64,000 nucleotides of DNA from Betaproteobacteria bacterium HGW-Betaproteobacteria-16 (GCA_002840835.1 PHCQ01000007.1:1-64000); one strand, 5' to 3'. Counted from the stretch's first letter, positions 33,583 to 45,701 are shown. The notes: generated by a model not told the origin, from the letters alone. Numbers and translations are program-made.

Positions 33583-34158
33583 TTACCTCGCATTCTTTCC
33601 CTTGAATGGCGCATAAAAAGCCTTGATGTGCACCATGTCGGCCTCGATGTCGCCACTGGGCACGAAGATCGGGCCCAGGCCACTGCGTTTGGTGGCGTAG
33701 TCCATGTAGGCCATCACGATCGGCACTTCGGCCTGCAGCGCGATGTAGTAGAAGCCGGTTTTCCAGTAATGCGTCTTGCTGCGCGTGCCTTCGGGCGGAA
33801 CAATGAGCTGCAGCGGACCGTCTGCTGCCTTGATGGCTGCGGCCGACGCGGCCACCAGATTGTTGGATTGCGCGCGGTTCACGGGGATGCCACCGAGCCA
33901 CCGCATCACGCCACCAAATGGCGCCTTGAAGATGCTTTGTTTGCCCATCCAGTGAATGTTGAGTCGCAAGGCGAAGGCCACCATCAGCGTGTAGGGCAGA
34001 TCCCAGTTGCTGGTGTGAGGGGCGGCAATGAACACGCTCTTGCTTGCATGCGCGGGAAGAGCCCCCTCCAACTGCCATCCCGTGAGTCGCAGAAAGCCGA
34101 TTGAAAAGACCCGCAAAAGGGTATTGACCCCTGGGGTCGTGAAGATGGTTCTGCGCAT
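33583..34158 (-). CDS. Lysophospholipid acyltransferase family protein
   Basis: This 191-residue PlsC-like acyltransferase has the catalytic HxxxxD block as PHTSNWDLPY (His-Thr-Ser-Asn-Trp-Asp), the acceptor-binding block PPEGTRSKTHYWKTGFYYIA, and VPIVMAYMDY. It is shorter than PlsC (about 240 residues) and resembles the compact Comamonadaceae-type 1-acylglycerol-3-phosphate acyltransferases. Membrane attachment is likely through the N-terminal segment. It is convergent with the aminotransferase; nothing recognisable fills the 174-base gap. The acyl acceptor is unproven. Confidence 0.82.
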   Translation of the reverse strand: MRRTIFTTPGVNTLLRVFSIGFLRLTGWQLEGALPAHASKSVFIAAPHTSNWDLPYTLMVAFALRLNIHWMGKQSIFKAPFGGVMRWLGGIPVNRAQSNNLVAASAAAIKAADGPLQLIVPPEGTRSKTHYWKTGFYYIALQAEVPIVMAYMDYATKRSGLGPIFVPSGDIEADMVHIKAFYAPFKGKNAR

Positions 34159-34260
34159 TCAGGAAGTATGACCCAGCGGCAGTAGGCTGACATCTTTGCG
34201 ACGCCTGCGGCGCAGGCGTGCGCTACGATGCCGCCACAAGAATCCCAACGGAGACTCCCG

Positions 34261-35112
34261 ATGCCAAGCTCCCTCAGCGTCCAGGATATGGACGTCTTCA
34301 TCGAAGGCCAGGGGCCGACCGTGGTCATGCTGCACGGCTGGCCCGATTCGCCTGCCTTGTGGGATGAAACGGTTGCCGCTCTGAGCGATGGCTATCGCTG
34401 TGTGCGCTTCGCCTTGCCCGGGTTTGATCTCTCCAAGCCGCCCCGTCCGGTGTCTGTTGATCAGATGTGTGAGCTGGTCGGTGCGGTGGTGAATGCCGTC
34501 AGCCCGAACGAACCGGTCACCATGCTGTTGCATGACTGGGGGTGCTTCTTTGGCTACGAATATGCTGCGCGCCACCCGCAGCGGGTCTCGCGCGTGGTGG
34601 GCGTTGACATCGGGGACACCAATTCCTCGGCCTACCTGAAAGGGCTCAGTGGCAAGGAAAAGATCCTGATTGCGGGTTATCAGCTCTGGCTGGCTGCCGC
34701 CTGGAAGCTGGGTGGCGTGTTGCCAGGTCTGGCCGACCGCATGACCCGCTTCATGGCCCGGAAAATCGGGTGCCGCACCGCGCCGGAGCGCATCGGCTGG
34801 CAGATGAACTACCCCTACGCCATGCAGTGGCTGGGCGCGTTCGGTGGCCTGCGCGGCGTGGCCCGGGTCGACAAGGTGTTTGGCCCCTGCATGCCCACGC
34901 TGTTTGCGTTTGGCAAGCGCAAGCCGTTCATGTTCCATTCCTCCCGCTGGCTGGCCCAGTTGGCGGACACGCCCGGCAGCGCAACGCAAGGCTTTGAAGC
35001 CGGCCACTGGCTGATGCGGCAGAAACCGTTGGAGTTCACCACCACGGTGCGAAGCTGGCTGGACCAGAGCCGGGTGAAGCCGCTGGAACCCCGCGCCGAG
35101 ACCACGGCATGA
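34261..35112 (+). CDS. Alpha/beta hydrolase, epoxide-hydrolase/haloalkane-dehalogenase type
   Basis: This 283-residue alpha/beta hydrolase has the oxyanion motif VMLHGWPDSPALW, the nucleophile elbow LLHDWGCFFGYEYA with Asp as nucleophile (HDWG, as in epoxide hydrolases and dehalogenases rather than GxSxG) and the catalytic His in EAGHWLMRQ. A helical cap domain covers about residues 125-200. The ATG at 34261 follows CGGAGA. It shares an ATGA overlap with the downstream DUF3820 gene. The natural substrate is not inferable. Confidence 0.86.
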   Translation: MPSSLSVQDMDVFIEGQGPTVVMLHGWPDSPALWDETVAALSDGYRCVRFALPGFDLSKPPRPVSVDQMCELVGAVVNAVSPNEPVTMLLHDWGCFFGYEYAARHPQRVSRVVGVDIGDTNSSAYLKGLSGKEKILIAGYQLWLAAAWKLGGVLPGLADRMTRFMARKIGCRTAPERIGWQMNYPYAMQWLGAFGGLRGVARVDKVFGPCMPTLFAFGKRKPFMFHSSRWLAQLADTPGSATQGFEAGHWLMRQKPLEFTTTVRSWLDQSRVKPLEPRAETTA

Positions 35113-35357
35113 AGCCCGAAGACCTTGAGCGCCTGTTGACGGTGGAAATGCCCTTCGGCAAACACAAAGGCCGCGCCATCGCCGACCTGCCGGGCAACTA
35201 CCTCAACTGGTTTGCGCGCGAGGGGTTTCCCAAAGGGGAGATCGGTCGCTTGCTGGCGCTCATGCACGAGATCGACCACAACGGCCTGAGCGATCTGCTC
35301 ACACCACTACGAGCGGCTCAGGCATTGAGCGAATCAAAGACGCGCGCTGCCGCGTAG
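35109..35357 (+). CDS. DUF3820 family protein
   Basis: This 82-residue protein has the DUF3820 core MPFGKHKGRAIADLPGNYLNWF (positions about 14-35), a fold also seen in parts of exonuclease-associated proteins. Function is unknown; some members are annotated as quorum-sensing-regulated virulence factors. The ATG at 35109 overlaps the hydrolase stop. Its last 40 bases overlap the 3' end of the convergent exonuclease gene. Confidence 0.82.
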   Translation: MKPEDLERLLTVEMPFGKHKGRAIADLPGNYLNWFAREGFPKGEIGRLLALMHEIDHNGLSDLLTPLRAAQALSESKTRAAA

Positions 35358-35911
35358 GCGTCGTTCGCCGCATAGATCAACTGGGCTTCGCTCAGGCGCG
35401 GGTTGGCCCAGTTCGACGTGGCAGCTTTTTTTGATTTGATGAATCGCTGGTTGAAGAGCACCGCCACCGCGCCCTTGACGCCCATGTCCTTGCGGTAGCC
35501 GCGCTCGCGAAAGATCGCATTGAGCTCCAGCACGCCGGCCGGGTCCACCGCCAGCTTGGATTTGATGCGTTTGGTGTCGTCTCCCAGACCAAACCCGGCC
35601 TTGATGAACGTGTGCTCTGCCAGCAGGCCGGCCACCACCTCCAGGCACCCGGGTTCGTGCAACTGGAACACCCAGGCTCTTTGCAGCGTCGACAGCTGAA
35701 CAATGTGCGGCCCGTCGGACACCTGATCCTTGAAGAAAGTGGGTTTGGATTCCGTGTCGAAGCCCCAGGCCGGGTGATCGCGAAGAGCCGCGCCTGCTTC
35801 CAGCGCTTGCGCCTTGTTCGTGACCAGGGTGATGCGGTCCAGACCGAGGCGGTCGAATTCTGGCAAGAGGGCAATGGCTTCTTTGTCCGGTGTTGCGCGT
35901 GTGGTTTGCAT
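35318..35911 (-). CDS. 3'-5' exonuclease, RNase D-like (DEDDy)
   Basis: This 197-residue DnaQ-like exonuclease domain protein has motif I GFDTESKPTF (Asp-x-Glu), motif II IKAGFGLGDDTKRI and motif III YAANDAYAARVF (Tyr-x3-Asp, DEDDy class). It resembles stand-alone RNase D/WRN-type exonuclease domains; no HRDC domain is present. The ATG at 35911 is preferred over an upstream non-ATG start at 35932. The gene is convergent with, and overlaps, DUF3820 by 40 bases. Confidence 0.86.
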   Translation of the reverse strand: MQTTRATPDKEAIALLPEFDRLGLDRITLVTNKAQALEAGAALRDHPAWGFDTESKPTFFKDQVSDGPHIVQLSTLQRAWVFQLHEPGCLEVVAGLLAEHTFIKAGFGLGDDTKRIKSKLAVDPAGVLELNAIFRERGYRKDMGVKGAVAVLFNQRFIKSKKAATSNWANPRLSEAQLIYAANDAYAAARVFDSLNA

Positions 35912-35967
35912 GCAGGGTGAGCGTGGGCCCAAGTCGATAATCGAAGCATTGTGCCCTTCACGCCAAA

Positions 35968-36276
35968 ATGACCTATTCCATCAAACTCTTTGTGCCTGAC
36001 GACACCACGCCCGCCCAGCGAGAGGCGGCCGAGCGCCGATTCCGCGATGCGCTCGAAGGTGCGCTGGGCGATGCAGCGCTGGTTGCACCCGTGTACACAG
36101 CCTACCTGCGCATCGCCGCCGTGCATGGTGAAGCCCCTGGTCCTGATGCACTCAGCGATGACGAGCGGCTGGTGTTTGACCGGTGGCAGGCCGCCGAAGC
36201 GGCCGCCATGGAAGCGGTCTTTGGCCCGCACCGCCACATGGGCGAGGGGCTGGTGGAAATCCGCCTGCAGGCCTGA
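35968..36276 (+). CDS. Hypothetical protein
   Basis: This 102-residue soluble protein (TYSIKLFVPDDTTPAQREAA start, FDRWQAAEAAAMEAVFGPHR in the C-terminal half) is alanine-, glutamate- and arginine-rich and probably alpha/beta. I do not recognise a family. It sits alone between the RNase D-like gene (divergent) and the DUF6172 gene. Codon use and GC pattern look like its neighbours, supporting a real gene. Confidence 0.7.
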   Translation: MTYSIKLFVPDDTTPAQREAAERRFRDALEGALGDAALVAPVYTAYLRIAAVHGEAPGPDALSDDERLVFDRWQAAEAAAMEAVFGPHRHMGEGLVEIRLQA

Positions 36277-36672
36277 CCGCATAATCAGCGCCTTGGTTCG
36301 CGTCCACAGAGCGCGGTCGTTCCCTCGCTTCACCTGGACTTCCCATGAGAAAAACCTACCCGCTTCGCCCTGAGGGCAAGCACCCTGACCGCGTGCTCGA
36401 TGCCGTCAAGCACGACATTCGAAAATACATGAAGCGCGAGCGTCGGCGCGATTTGCCCGAAGGCGCTGATTTCTGGGACTTCGACTGCCGTTTCGGTGCC
36501 ACGCAGGACACGGCAGTGGAGGTGCAGGCGAGCCAATTGACGGCTTCGCTGGATGTGCTGGCCCAGGGAGGCGCAACGCATTGTTACGTCGAGCTGCTGG
36601 CCAGGCCGGCTGTCTGGCAGCGCCGGGAAGCCGATGTGAATGCCGGGGCAGACCATCCGGCACAATCTGCAG

Positions 36673-38793
<2,121 letters not shown>

Positions 38794-38932
38794 GCCGGGC
38801 AGGGTGCACCGCTTGATTCGGGGTTGTTGATCGGGCGGGGAGGGGAACTCGCTGGCCAAGCTAAAGTCAATTTGTCCTAGACAAACAGCGCGTTGGGCTA
38901 CAATGCTGAGCAATTCACTGGGGTTTTAAGGT

Positions 38933-38957
38933 ATACTCGACGAAAACAGTCGGGAAT
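38933..38957 (+). promoter_or_regulatory. Type 1 IscR-binding site overlapping the isc promoter
   Basis: The 25-base site begins ATACTCGACG and ends CAGTCGGGAAT with an AAAA centre, closely matching the type 1 IscR consensus (ATASYYGAC ... AGTCRRSTAT). It overlaps a TATACT -10-like hexamer at 38932-38937, which would allow [2Fe-2S]-IscR autorepression. It lies 110 bases before the iscR ATG. Confidence 0.8.
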
Positions 38958-39066
38958 CCTTCAGCTAAGCGGCCAGAAACATGGCCGGGGTGGGCGGAGA
39001 AGGGGTTCAAGGGCTTTGCCATTGGGCCATTCAACGACAGTCAAGCCAACAATTAAGGAGCTTGAA

Positions 39067-39603
39067 ATGCGCCTCACGACCAAAGGCCGCTTTGCGGTCA
39101 CAGCCATGATCGATCTGGCCCTGCGCCAGAACAACGGTCCCGTCACGCTGGCTGCTATCAGCCAGCGTCAACAGATATCCCTCTCTTACCTGGAACAGCT
39201 GTTCGGCAAGCTGCGGCGGCACGAACTGGTGGAGTCCACCCGGGGGCCGGGCGGCGGCTACACCCTGGGTCGCAAAGCGAGCGCCATCACGGTGGCCGAC
39301 ATCATCGTGTCGGTCGATGAACCCATCGACGCAACCCAATGCGGTGGCAAGGAAAATTGCCTGGGTGAAGGCAATCGCTGCATGACCCATGAGCTTTGGG
39401 CTGCCCTTAACACCAAGATGGTCGATTTTCTGGATTCGGTGTCCTTGCAGTCTCTGGTGGATGATCAGCTTGCAAAGGGCGTGGTGGTGGAAAACGCACC
39501 CATGATCAAGCGGGCGATTTCCAGCGCGCCAGTGGTCAAGCCGATTCGGGTGAATGCGCCCAACTCGGTCTTTGCGCTGGGTGGCGCTGCCTTTTCAAAG
39601 TGA
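39067..39603 (+). CDS. iscR: Fe-S cluster assembly regulator IscR
   Basis: This 178-residue Rrf2-family regulator senses [2Fe-2S] status and represses the isc operon. The N-terminal winged HTH ([40 protein letters not shown]) and the cluster ligands Cys92, Cys98 and Cys105 with His108 are present; the third Cys is one residue further than Cys104 of E. coli. The ATG at 39067 follows AAGGAGC; the long upstream ORF is not protein-like. It is the first gene of iscR-iscS-iscU-iscA-hscB-hscA-fdx. Confidence 0.95.
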   Translation: MRLTTKGRFAVTAMIDLALRQNNGPVTLAAISQRQQISLSYLEQLFGKLRRHELVESTRGPGGGYTLGRKASAITVADIIVSVDEPIDATQCGGKENCLGEGNRCMTHELWAALNTKMVDFLDSVSLQSLVDDQLAKGVVVENAPMIKRAISSAPVVKPIRVNAPNSVFALGGAAFSK

Positions 39604-39742
39604 GCAACGTGATCCGCCTGCCAGCTGGGGCGATGCCCTTGCGGCAGACCTCGGACATGGTCATCCATGCGTCGCTTCCATTCCATCGTCTAGGCGTGAG
39701 ATCTGATCTCTGCCTTCCTCCGTCAGCTACCAACTGTCTGCC

Positions 39743-40960
39743 ATGAGCACTCCACATTTCCCCATCTACATGGACTACAGCGCCACCAACCCCTGCGATC
39801 CCAGGGTTGTCGACGCCATGATTCCCTGGTTGCGCGAGCATTTCGGCAATCCGGCCTCGCGCAGCCATGCCTGGGGCTGGGAGGCTGAGAAGGCGGTGGA
39901 AACGGCACGCGAACAGGTGGCAGCATTGATCAACGCCGATCCACGAGAAATTGTCTGGACCAGCGGTGCGACCGAATCGAATAACCTGGCCTTGAAAGGT
40001 GCTGCACACTTTTACAAGACCAAGGGCAAACACATCATCACCGTGAAAACGGAGCACAAGGCGGTGCTCGATACCTGCCGCGAACTTGAACGCCAGGGGT
40101 TCGAGGTCACCTACCTTGATGTTCAAACGGATGGCCTCGTGGATCTGGAGGTGTTCAAGGCCGCCATTCGACCTGACACCATCCTGGCATCGGTCATGTT
40201 TGTGAACAATGAAATCGGCGTGATTCAGGACATCGCTGCCATTGGCGCCATTTGCCGGGAAAAGGGTGTGATCTTCCACACCGACGCCGCACAAGCCACT
40301 GGTCGAGTCGATATTGACCTGAGCACGCTGCCTGTCGACCTGATGAGCCTGACTTCGCACAAGACATACGGTCCGAAAGGTATCGGCGCGCTCTTCGTGC
40401 GCCGCAAGCCGCGTGTGCGGATCGAGGCACAGATGCACGGCGGAGGACATGAACGCGGCATGCGATCGGGCACGCTGCCTACCCACCAATGCGTGGGTAT
40501 GGGTGAAGCCTACCGCATCGCGAAGGAAGAGATGCACGCCGAGAACGTGCGCATCCGCGCCTTGCACGATCGCATGGTGGCAGGATTGAAAGACATTGAG
40601 GAAGTGTTCATCAACGGTCACGAGTCGCAGCGCGTGCCTCACAACCTGAACATGAGCTTCAACTACGTGGAAGGTGAATCGCTGATCATGGGCATCAAGG
40701 GTCTGGCGGTGTCGTCGGGCTCGGCCTGTACGTCGGCCAGTCTGGAGCCCAGCTATGTGTTGCGCGCCCTGGGCCGCAGCGACGAACTGGCCCACAGCAG
40801 CCTGCGCATGACGATCGGCCGCTGGACGACCGAAGAAGAAATCGACTACGCCGTCGCCACCATCAAGGAAAACGTGGCCAAGCTGCGTGAACTCTCGCCG
40901 TTGTGGGAGATGTTCAAGGATGGCGTGGACCTGTCCACCATCCAGTGGGCGGCGCACTAG
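39743..40960 (+). CDS. iscS: Cysteine desulfurase IscS
   Basis: This 405-residue group I NifS-like PLP enzyme releases sulfur from cysteine for Fe-S clusters and thiolation. The PLP lysine is in [15 protein letters not shown], the catalytic Cys loop in [18 protein letters not shown], and the N-terminus reads [20 protein letters not shown]. The C-terminal [22 protein letters not shown] matches IscS. The ATG at 39743 lies 139 bases after iscR. Confidence 0.96.
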   Translation: MSTPHFPIYMDYSATNPCDPRVVDAMIPWLREHFGNPASRSHAWGWEAEKAVETAREQVAALINADPREIVWTSGATESNNLALKGAAHFYKTKGKHIITVKTEHKAVLDTCRELERQGFEVTYLDVQTDGLVDLEVFKAAIRPDTILASVMFVNNEIGVIQDIAAIGAICREKGVIFHTDAAQATGRVDIDLSTLPVDLMSLTSHKTYGPKGIGALFVRRKPRVRIEAQMHGGGHERGMRSGTLPTHQCVGMGEAYRIAKEEMHAENVRIRALHDRMVAGLKDIEEVFINGHESQRVPHNLNMSFNYVEGESLIMGIKGLAVSSGSACTSASLEPSYVLRALGRSDELAHSSLRMTIGRWTTEEEIDYAVATIKENVAKLRELSPLWEMFKDGVDLSTIQWAAH

Positions 40961-40963
40961 AGG

Positions 40964-41048
40964 ATTCCCCCCGCGCCGCTTCGCGTCACCCCCAGGGGCA
41001 ACGCTGGCGGCCCGGCAAAGCCGGTTCCGCGGCGTTCTGGAAGTTGGA
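40964..41048. repeat. Family A repeat between iscS and iscU
   Basis: This copy is in inverted orientation relative to 12972: CCCCCCGCGCCGCTTCGCGT, then CCCCCAGGGGCAACG and CCCGGCAAAGCCGGTTCCGC. It forms stable hairpins inside the isc transcript. Confidence 0.8.
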
Positions 41049-41089
41049 CCCTCGCATCAACGAAGGGTCTGCGAACTTAGGAGATTGAT

Positions 41090-41476
41090 ATGGCTTATTC
41101 TGAAAAAGTGGTAGACCACTACGAAAATCCCCGCAATGTCGGCTCGTTCGACAAGGGTGATGAATCGGTCGGTACCGGCATGGTGGGTGCCCCCGCCTGT
41201 GGCGACGTGATGAAGCTGCAGATCAAGGTCAACCCGACCACGGGCGTGATCGAGGATGCGCGATTCAAGACGTATGGCTGCGGTTCTGCCATTGCCTCGT
41301 CTTCGCTGGTGACCGAATGGGTCAAGGGCAAGACGCTGGATCAGGCGGCCTCGTTGAAAAACAGCGAGATCGCGGAAGAACTGGCGCTGCCACCCGTGAA
41401 GATTCATTGCTCCATCCTAGCGGAAGACGCGATCAAGGCAGCGGTGGACGATTACCGCAAAAAACATGTGAACTAA
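41090..41476 (+). CDS. iscU: Fe-S cluster scaffold IscU
   Basis: This 128-residue scaffold has the three cluster cysteines in APACGDVMKLQI, KTYGCGSAIASSSL and VKIHCSILAEDAIK. The HscA-recognition motif is LALPPVKIHC, a variant of LPPVK. The ATG at 41090 follows TAGGAGA. It is flanked on both sides by family A repeats. Confidence 0.96.
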   Translation: MAYSEKVVDHYENPRNVGSFDKGDESVGTGMVGAPACGDVMKLQIKVNPTTGVIEDARFKTYGCGSAIASSSLVTEWVKGKTLDQAASLKNSEIAEELALPPVKIHCSILAEDAIKAAVDDYRKKHVN

Positions 41477-41556
41477 CCCCCTGCGCCGCTACGCGTATTC
41501 CCCCAAGTGGGACCTCGCCTGCAGCCCGGCAAAGCCGGTTCTGCGGCGAGTGCTTG
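41477..41556. repeat. Family A repeat between iscU and iscA
   Basis: It contains CCCCCTGCGCCGCTACGCGT and GCCCGGCAAAGCCGGTTCTG, in the same orientation as the copy before iscU. The two copies bracket iscU. Confidence 0.8.
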
Positions 41557-41595
41557 AAATGACACCTCTTTCGGTGCGGCGCCCTGGATAAAAAT

Positions 41596-41919
41596 ATGGC
41601 CATCTCGATTTCAGAAGCCGCTGCGCGGCACGTCAACCGCAACATCACCAAGCGAGGGAAAGGTGTGGGCGTGCGTCTGGGCGTGAAAACGACCGGCTGC
41701 TCGGGTCTGGCCTACAAACTGGAATACGCCGACGAAATTGCACCCGAAGACGTGGTGTTTGAAGACAACGGTGTGAAGGTATTGGTCGATCCCAAGAGTC
41801 TTGCCTACATTGATGGCACCCAGCTCGATTTCGTTCGTGAAGGTCTGAACGAGGGTTTTCGGTTCAACAATCCGAACGAGCGCGACCGCTGCGGTTGCGG
41901 TGAGAGTTTCCGCATCTGA
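41596..41919 (+). CDS. iscA: A-type Fe-S carrier IscA
   Basis: This 107-residue A-type carrier has Cys in [14 protein letters not shown] and the C-terminal pair in DRCGCGESF. The sequence starts [16 protein letters not shown]. It passes clusters from the scaffold to targets. The ATG at 41596 is preceded only by weak purines; the repeat at 41477 separates it from iscU. Confidence 0.95.
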   Translation: MAISISEAAARHVNRNITKRGKGVGVRLGVKTTGCSGLAYKLEYADEIAPEDVVFEDNGVKVLVDPKSLAYIDGTQLDFVREGLNEGFRFNNPNERDRCGCGESFRI

Positions 41920-42047
41920 CAACGGTTTGGACGAATCCGGGGCCGCCAGTGCGCATCTGTATTGGCGGCTTCTGTTTTTCCAGGGTCAACGCTTTTGAAT
42001 TCGCCTGGCGCGTCGACCGGCCACTTACCTGAAAGACCAGTCCTGGC

Positions 42048-42572
42048 ATGAGCCTGAATCTGCAATCCAATGACTTTGAGTTATTTGGTCTGACACCCGG
42101 TTTCACCGTGGAGCGCGCCGCGCTGGACGAGCGCTGGAAGGCACTGCAACGCGAAGCCCATCCGGATCGTTTCTCCACGTCGGATGCCCAGGCTCAGCGT
42201 CAGGCGATGCAATGGTCCGTGCGCATCAACGAGGCCTACCAGCGCCTGAAAGACCCGCTCAAACGGGCTTCTTACCTCTGCGAGCTTCACGGCGTACCCA
42301 TTGGCGCCGAAGACAACACGGCCATGCCCGCAGCTTTCCTGATGCAGCAGATGCAGTGGCGGGAGGAGCTTGAAGAGGCTCGCACGGTTGAAGATCTGGA
42401 GCGCATGCTCGACGAGGTGGCCGCCGTGCGCCGCGATATGCTTGCGGCGCTGGCGCAGACCGCTGACGTCGAAAAAGACCATGCGGCGCTCGCCAGGCAG
42501 GTCAGAGCCCTTATGTTTGTTGAGCGCTTTGCAGGCGATGTGGAGCAACGCCTTAATCAGCAGGGACAATAG
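42048..42572 (+). CDS. hscB: Co-chaperone HscB
   Basis: This 174-residue J-protein has an N-terminal J-domain with the HPD motif ([10 protein letters not shown], about residue 32) and a C-terminal three-helix domain that binds IscU. It stimulates HscA ATPase. The ATG at 42048 is used. The distance to iscA is 128 bases, with no evident promoter. Confidence 0.94.
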   Translation: MSLNLQSNDFELFGLTPGFTVERAALDERWKALQREAHPDRFSTSDAQAQRQAMQWSVRINEAYQRLKDPLKRASYLCELHGVPIGAEDNTAMPAAFLMQQMQWREELEEARTVEDLERMLDEVAAVRRDMLAALAQTADVEKDHAALARQVRALMFVERFAGDVEQRLNQQGQ

Positions 42573-42622
42573 TCGCTGTCTTTGAACAGCTACTCTGCTT
42601 CTTTTTCCTATCTACTGTATTC

Positions 42623-44494
42623 ATGGCGCTACTGCAAATTTCCGAACCCGGTCAATCCCTGGACCCTCATCAGCGGCGCGTGGCCGTGGGCATCGACCTG
42701 GGGACGACCCATTCGCTGGTGGCGGCGGTTCGGCATGGTGTGGCAGAGTGCTTGCCGGCTGAAGACGGCAGGGTGATTCTGCCCAGCGTGGTGCGGTACA
42801 CAGATCCGGCTCACGGCGGTTCAGGTCGCCAAGTCGGATTCGATGCGCTGGCGGCGCAGGTCAACGACCCGGCCAACACGGTCAGCTCGGTGAAACGGCT
42901 CATGGGTCGCACGCGCGCCCAAGTGGTCGATGTGGCCCGCTTGCCATTTGAGGTGGTGGATGAAAACGGCATGGCGGTGGTGGAAACCGTGGCCGGACGC
43001 AAAACGCCCATGGAAGTCAGTGCCGAGATCCTCGCCACGCTTCGCTTCCGGGCCGAAGACAGCTTTGACGACGAGCTTTATGGCGCGGTGGTCACCGTGC
43101 CGGCCTACTTCGACGACGCACAGCGCCAGGCGACCAAGGATGCTGCGCAGTTGGCCGGCATCAACGTGCTGCGCCTGATCAACGAGCCCACTGCCGCAGC
43201 CATCGCCTACGGGCTGGACAATGGCTCCGAAGGCGTATATGCCATCTACGATCTGGGCGGCGGGACCTTTGACGTGTCCATTTTGCTTTTGACGCAGGGT
43301 GTTTTTGAAGTGATGGCCACAGGAGGCGACTCCGCGCTGGGTGGCGACGACTACGATCAGGCGCTGGCCGCCTGGGTGTTGGCCCAGCAAGGTATTGCCA
43401 CCGCGTTGACCGCCTCAGAACGCGCTGCCGTGCATGCCGAGGCGCGCCGTGTCAAGGAAGCGCTTTCGACAGCCGAGCGGGTGAGTTTTTCTGTGCAAGT
43501 GGCCGGTCAGCATATCGAGCAGTCGATCACAGCGACCGACTTTGAACAATGCACCGCGGTGCTCACGACACGGACCATGACGGCAGTGCGCAAGGTGCTG
43601 CGAGATGCAGGCTTGACCAAAGACGATGTACAAGGTGTGGTCATGGTGGGTGGTTCCACTCGCATGCCGGTGATCCGGCGCACGGTGGGCGAGTTTTTTG
43701 CGAGGGAGCCCCTGACCAACCTCAACCCGGACGAGGTGGTGGCGCTGGGCGCGGCCATTCAGGCCAACGCACTGGCCGGCAACAGCCGCGACGGCGATTT
43801 GCTGTTGCTGGACGTGATTCCGCTGTCGCTGGGTATCGAAACCATGGGTGGGTTGGTGGAGCGCATCGTCCCGCGCAACAGCCCGATTCCTACCGCCATG
43901 GCGCAGGATTTCACCACCTACCAGGACGGTCAGACGGCGCTGTCGCTGCATGTCGTGCAGGGGGAGCGTGATCTGGTGGCTGACTGCCGCAGCCTGGCAC
44001 GGTTCGTGTTGCGCGGCATCCCACCGATGGCGGCTGGGGCAGCACGCATCCGGGTCAGCTTCACCGTCGATGCCGACGGCTTGCTCTCTGTCACTGCCAA
44101 AGAGCAGGGCAGTGGAGTGGAAGCCCGGGTGGATGTCAAGCCTGCCTATGGGCTCACGGACGAGCAGATTGCCGCCATGCTCAAGGACAGCTTTTCCACT
44201 GCGCAGCAAGACATGCAGGCTCGGGCGCTGGTGGAGGCTCGCGTTGACGCAGACCGCATGATCGCCGCCACGCGCAGCGCCCTGGCCGCTGATGCCGATT
44301 TGCTGGAACCGGCCGAGCGCACAAACATTGAAGGCCTCATGGATGCGCTCTCACAGTGCGTGTCAGGCGACGACCCGGCCGCCATCGAAGCCGCCACCAG
44401 TGCACTGGCCAAAGGGACCGAAGCATTTGCTGCCATGCGGATGAATCGGGGCATTCAGCAGGCCCTGGCCGGTAAAAAAGTTGAAGAAATGTGA
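42623..44494 (+). CDS. hscA: Hsp70-type chaperone HscA
   Basis: This 623-residue specialised DnaK homologue releases clusters from IscU. The nucleotide-binding domain has [46 protein letters not shown] and [13 protein letters not shown]; the substrate-binding domain starts at [14 protein letters not shown]. The C-terminal lid is short, as in HscA. The ATG at 42623 gives the family N-terminus [18 protein letters not shown]. Confidence 0.96.
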   Translation: MALLQISEPGQSLDPHQRRVAVGIDLGTTHSLVAAVRHGVAECLPAEDGRVILPSVVRYTDPAHGGSGRQVGFDALAAQVNDPANTVSSVKRLMGRTRAQVVDVARLPFEVVDENGMAVVETVAGRKTPMEVSAEILATLRFRAEDSFDDELYGAVVTVPAYFDDAQRQATKDAAQLAGINVLRLINEPTAAAIAYGLDNGSEGVYAIYDLGGGTFDVSILLLTQGVFEVMATGGDSALGGDDYDQALAAWVLAQQGIATALTASERAAVHAEARRVKEALSTAERVSFSVQVAGQHIEQSITATDFEQCTAVLTTRTMTAVRKVLRDAGLTKDDVQGVVMVGGSTRMPVIRRTVGEFFAREPLTNLNPDEVVALGAAIQANALAGNSRDGDLLLLDVIPLSLGIETMGGLVERIVPRNSPIPTAMAQDFTTYQDGQTALSLHVVQGERDLVADCRSLARFVLRGIPPMAAGAARIRVSFTVDADGLLSVTAKEQGSGVEARVDVKPAYGLTDEQIAAMLKDSFSTAQQDMQARALVEARVDADRMIAATRSALAADADLLEPAERTNIEGLMDALSQCVSGDDPAAIEAATSALAKGTEAFAAMRMNRGIQQALAGKKVEEM

Positions 44495-44538
44495 GAGGTT
44501 GAGCAGCTTTCCGGCCCATTCCAGTACAACGAGTCCTC

Positions 44539-44877
44539 ATGCCCACGATCAAAATCCTGCCCCATCCCGAGTACTGTCCACAAGGCGCACAGGTCAGCGC
44601 GCCTGCTGGCACTTCCATCTGCGAAGCGCTGCTGGACAACAACATCTCCATCGAGCATGCCTGCGACATGGTTTGTGCATGCACCACCTGTCACGTCGTG
44701 GTGCGAGAAGGCTTCAACAGTCTGAACGAACTCGATGAGAACGAAGAAGATCTGCTGGACCGCGCCTGGGGTCTGGAGCCGCAGTCCCGCCTGTCGTGCC
44801 AGGCGATCCTGGCGCAGGAAGACGTGACGATCGAAATACCCAAGTACTCGATCAACCACGCAAAAGAGAAACATTGA
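44539..44877 (+). CDS. fdx: [2Fe-2S] ferredoxin, ISC type
   Basis: This 112-residue adrenodoxin-like ferredoxin supplies electrons for cluster assembly. The four ligands are in EHACDMVCACTTCHVV (Cys-x5-Cys-x2-Cys) and the later Cys in RLSCQAILAQ. It ends the isc operon; no iscX follows, and a family A/B-type repeat lies directly behind the stop. Confidence 0.95.
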   Translation: MPTIKILPHPEYCPQGAQVSAPAGTSICEALLDNNISIEHACDMVCACTTCHVVVREGFNSLNELDENEEDLLDRAWGLEPQSRLSCQAILAQEDVTIEIPKYSINHAKEKH

Positions 44878-44925
44878 CCCCCACGCTCCACCGCTGCGCG
44901 GGTCGCTGCCCTCCAACGTGGATCG
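44878..44925. repeat. Palindromic repeat fragment behind fdx
   Basis: CCCCCACGCTCCACCGCTGC followed by GCGGGTCGCTGCCCTCC is the same sequence type as the left half of the insertion in cobQ at 25531. The right half is missing here. Confidence 0.8.
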
Positions 44926-44948
44926 CTAACTCATAGGAATAATGGACC

Positions 44949-45668
44949 ATGCGCCAGATCGTCCTCGATACCGAAACCACTGGCTTGTCCGCTGATAGCG
45001 GAGACCGGATCATTGAAATTGGCTGTGTGGAGCTGCTCAACCGCAAGCTGACCGGCAACAACCTGCACTTTTACGTCAACCCCGAGCGTGACAGCCACGA
45101 AGACGCGCTCAAGGTGCACGGGATCAGCAACGAATTCTTGCGTGACAAGCCCAAGTTCGCGGCCATTGCTGATGAACTGCTCGACTACCTGCGCGATGCC
45201 GAACTGATCATTCACAACGCGCCGTTCGACATGAGTTTCCTGAACAAGGAACTCGAACGGCTGGGTCGCCCGCCGCTCAATGGCCTGATCGCACAGGTCA
45301 CGGACAGTCTGGTGATGGCGAAGGAGATGTTCCCGGGCAAGCGCAACGGTCTGGACGCCTTGTGTGACCGGTTGGGTGTAGACAACTCCGGTCGGACTTT
45401 GCACGGTGCATTGCTCGACGCCGAGTTGCTGGCCGATGTGTACATCAACATGACGCGTGGCCAGGACGCGTTGATCATTGATCTGGAATCAACGACCAGT
45501 GAAGAAGGTGAAGTGATTCAGATCGATCTCAGCCGCATCGAGCTGCCTGTGATTTGCGCCAATGAGCAGGAGCAACAGGTACACGAACGCGTCCTGGGCG
45601 ATATCGACAAGGCGTGCAAGGGTAAAACGGTGTGGCGGCAACTGGTTTCTGAAATCGCAGTTCACTGA
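44949..45668 (+). CDS. dnaQ: DNA polymerase III epsilon subunit
   Basis: This 239-residue proofreading exonuclease has Exo I QIVLDTETTGLSADSGDRII, Exo II LIIHNAPFDMSFLNKEL and Exo III LHGALLDAELLADVYINM (DEDDh with the essential His). The C-terminal tail includes the alpha-subunit-binding region and the poorly conserved clamp-binding linker. ATG at 44949. tRNA-Val follows on the same strand. Confidence 0.95.
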   Translation: MRQIVLDTETTGLSADSGDRIIEIGCVELLNRKLTGNNLHFYVNPERDSHEDALKVHGISNEFLRDKPKFAAIADELLDYLRDAELIIHNAPFDMSFLNKELERLGRPPLNGLIAQVTDSLVMAKEMFPGKRNGLDALCDRLGVDNSGRTLHGALLDAELLADVYINMTRGQDALIIDLESTTSEEGEVIQIDLSRIELPVICANEQEQQVHERVLGDIDKACKGKTVWRQLVSEIAVH

Positions 45669-45695
45669 GCATCAAAAACGAGGCCAGAAGCACGC

Positions 45696-45701
45696 TATAA
45701 T
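45696..45701 (+). promoter_or_regulatory. Candidate -10 box of the tRNA-Val promoter
   Basis: A perfect TATAAT lies 43 bases before the tRNA 5' end, after the dnaQ stop. No convincing -35 was found at the standard distance. Confidence 0.5.

Noticed and set aside
36600..36672. LexA box upstream of uvrB
   Set aside because: No CTG-N10-CAG arrangement with a convincing flanking sequence was found near the uvrB start.
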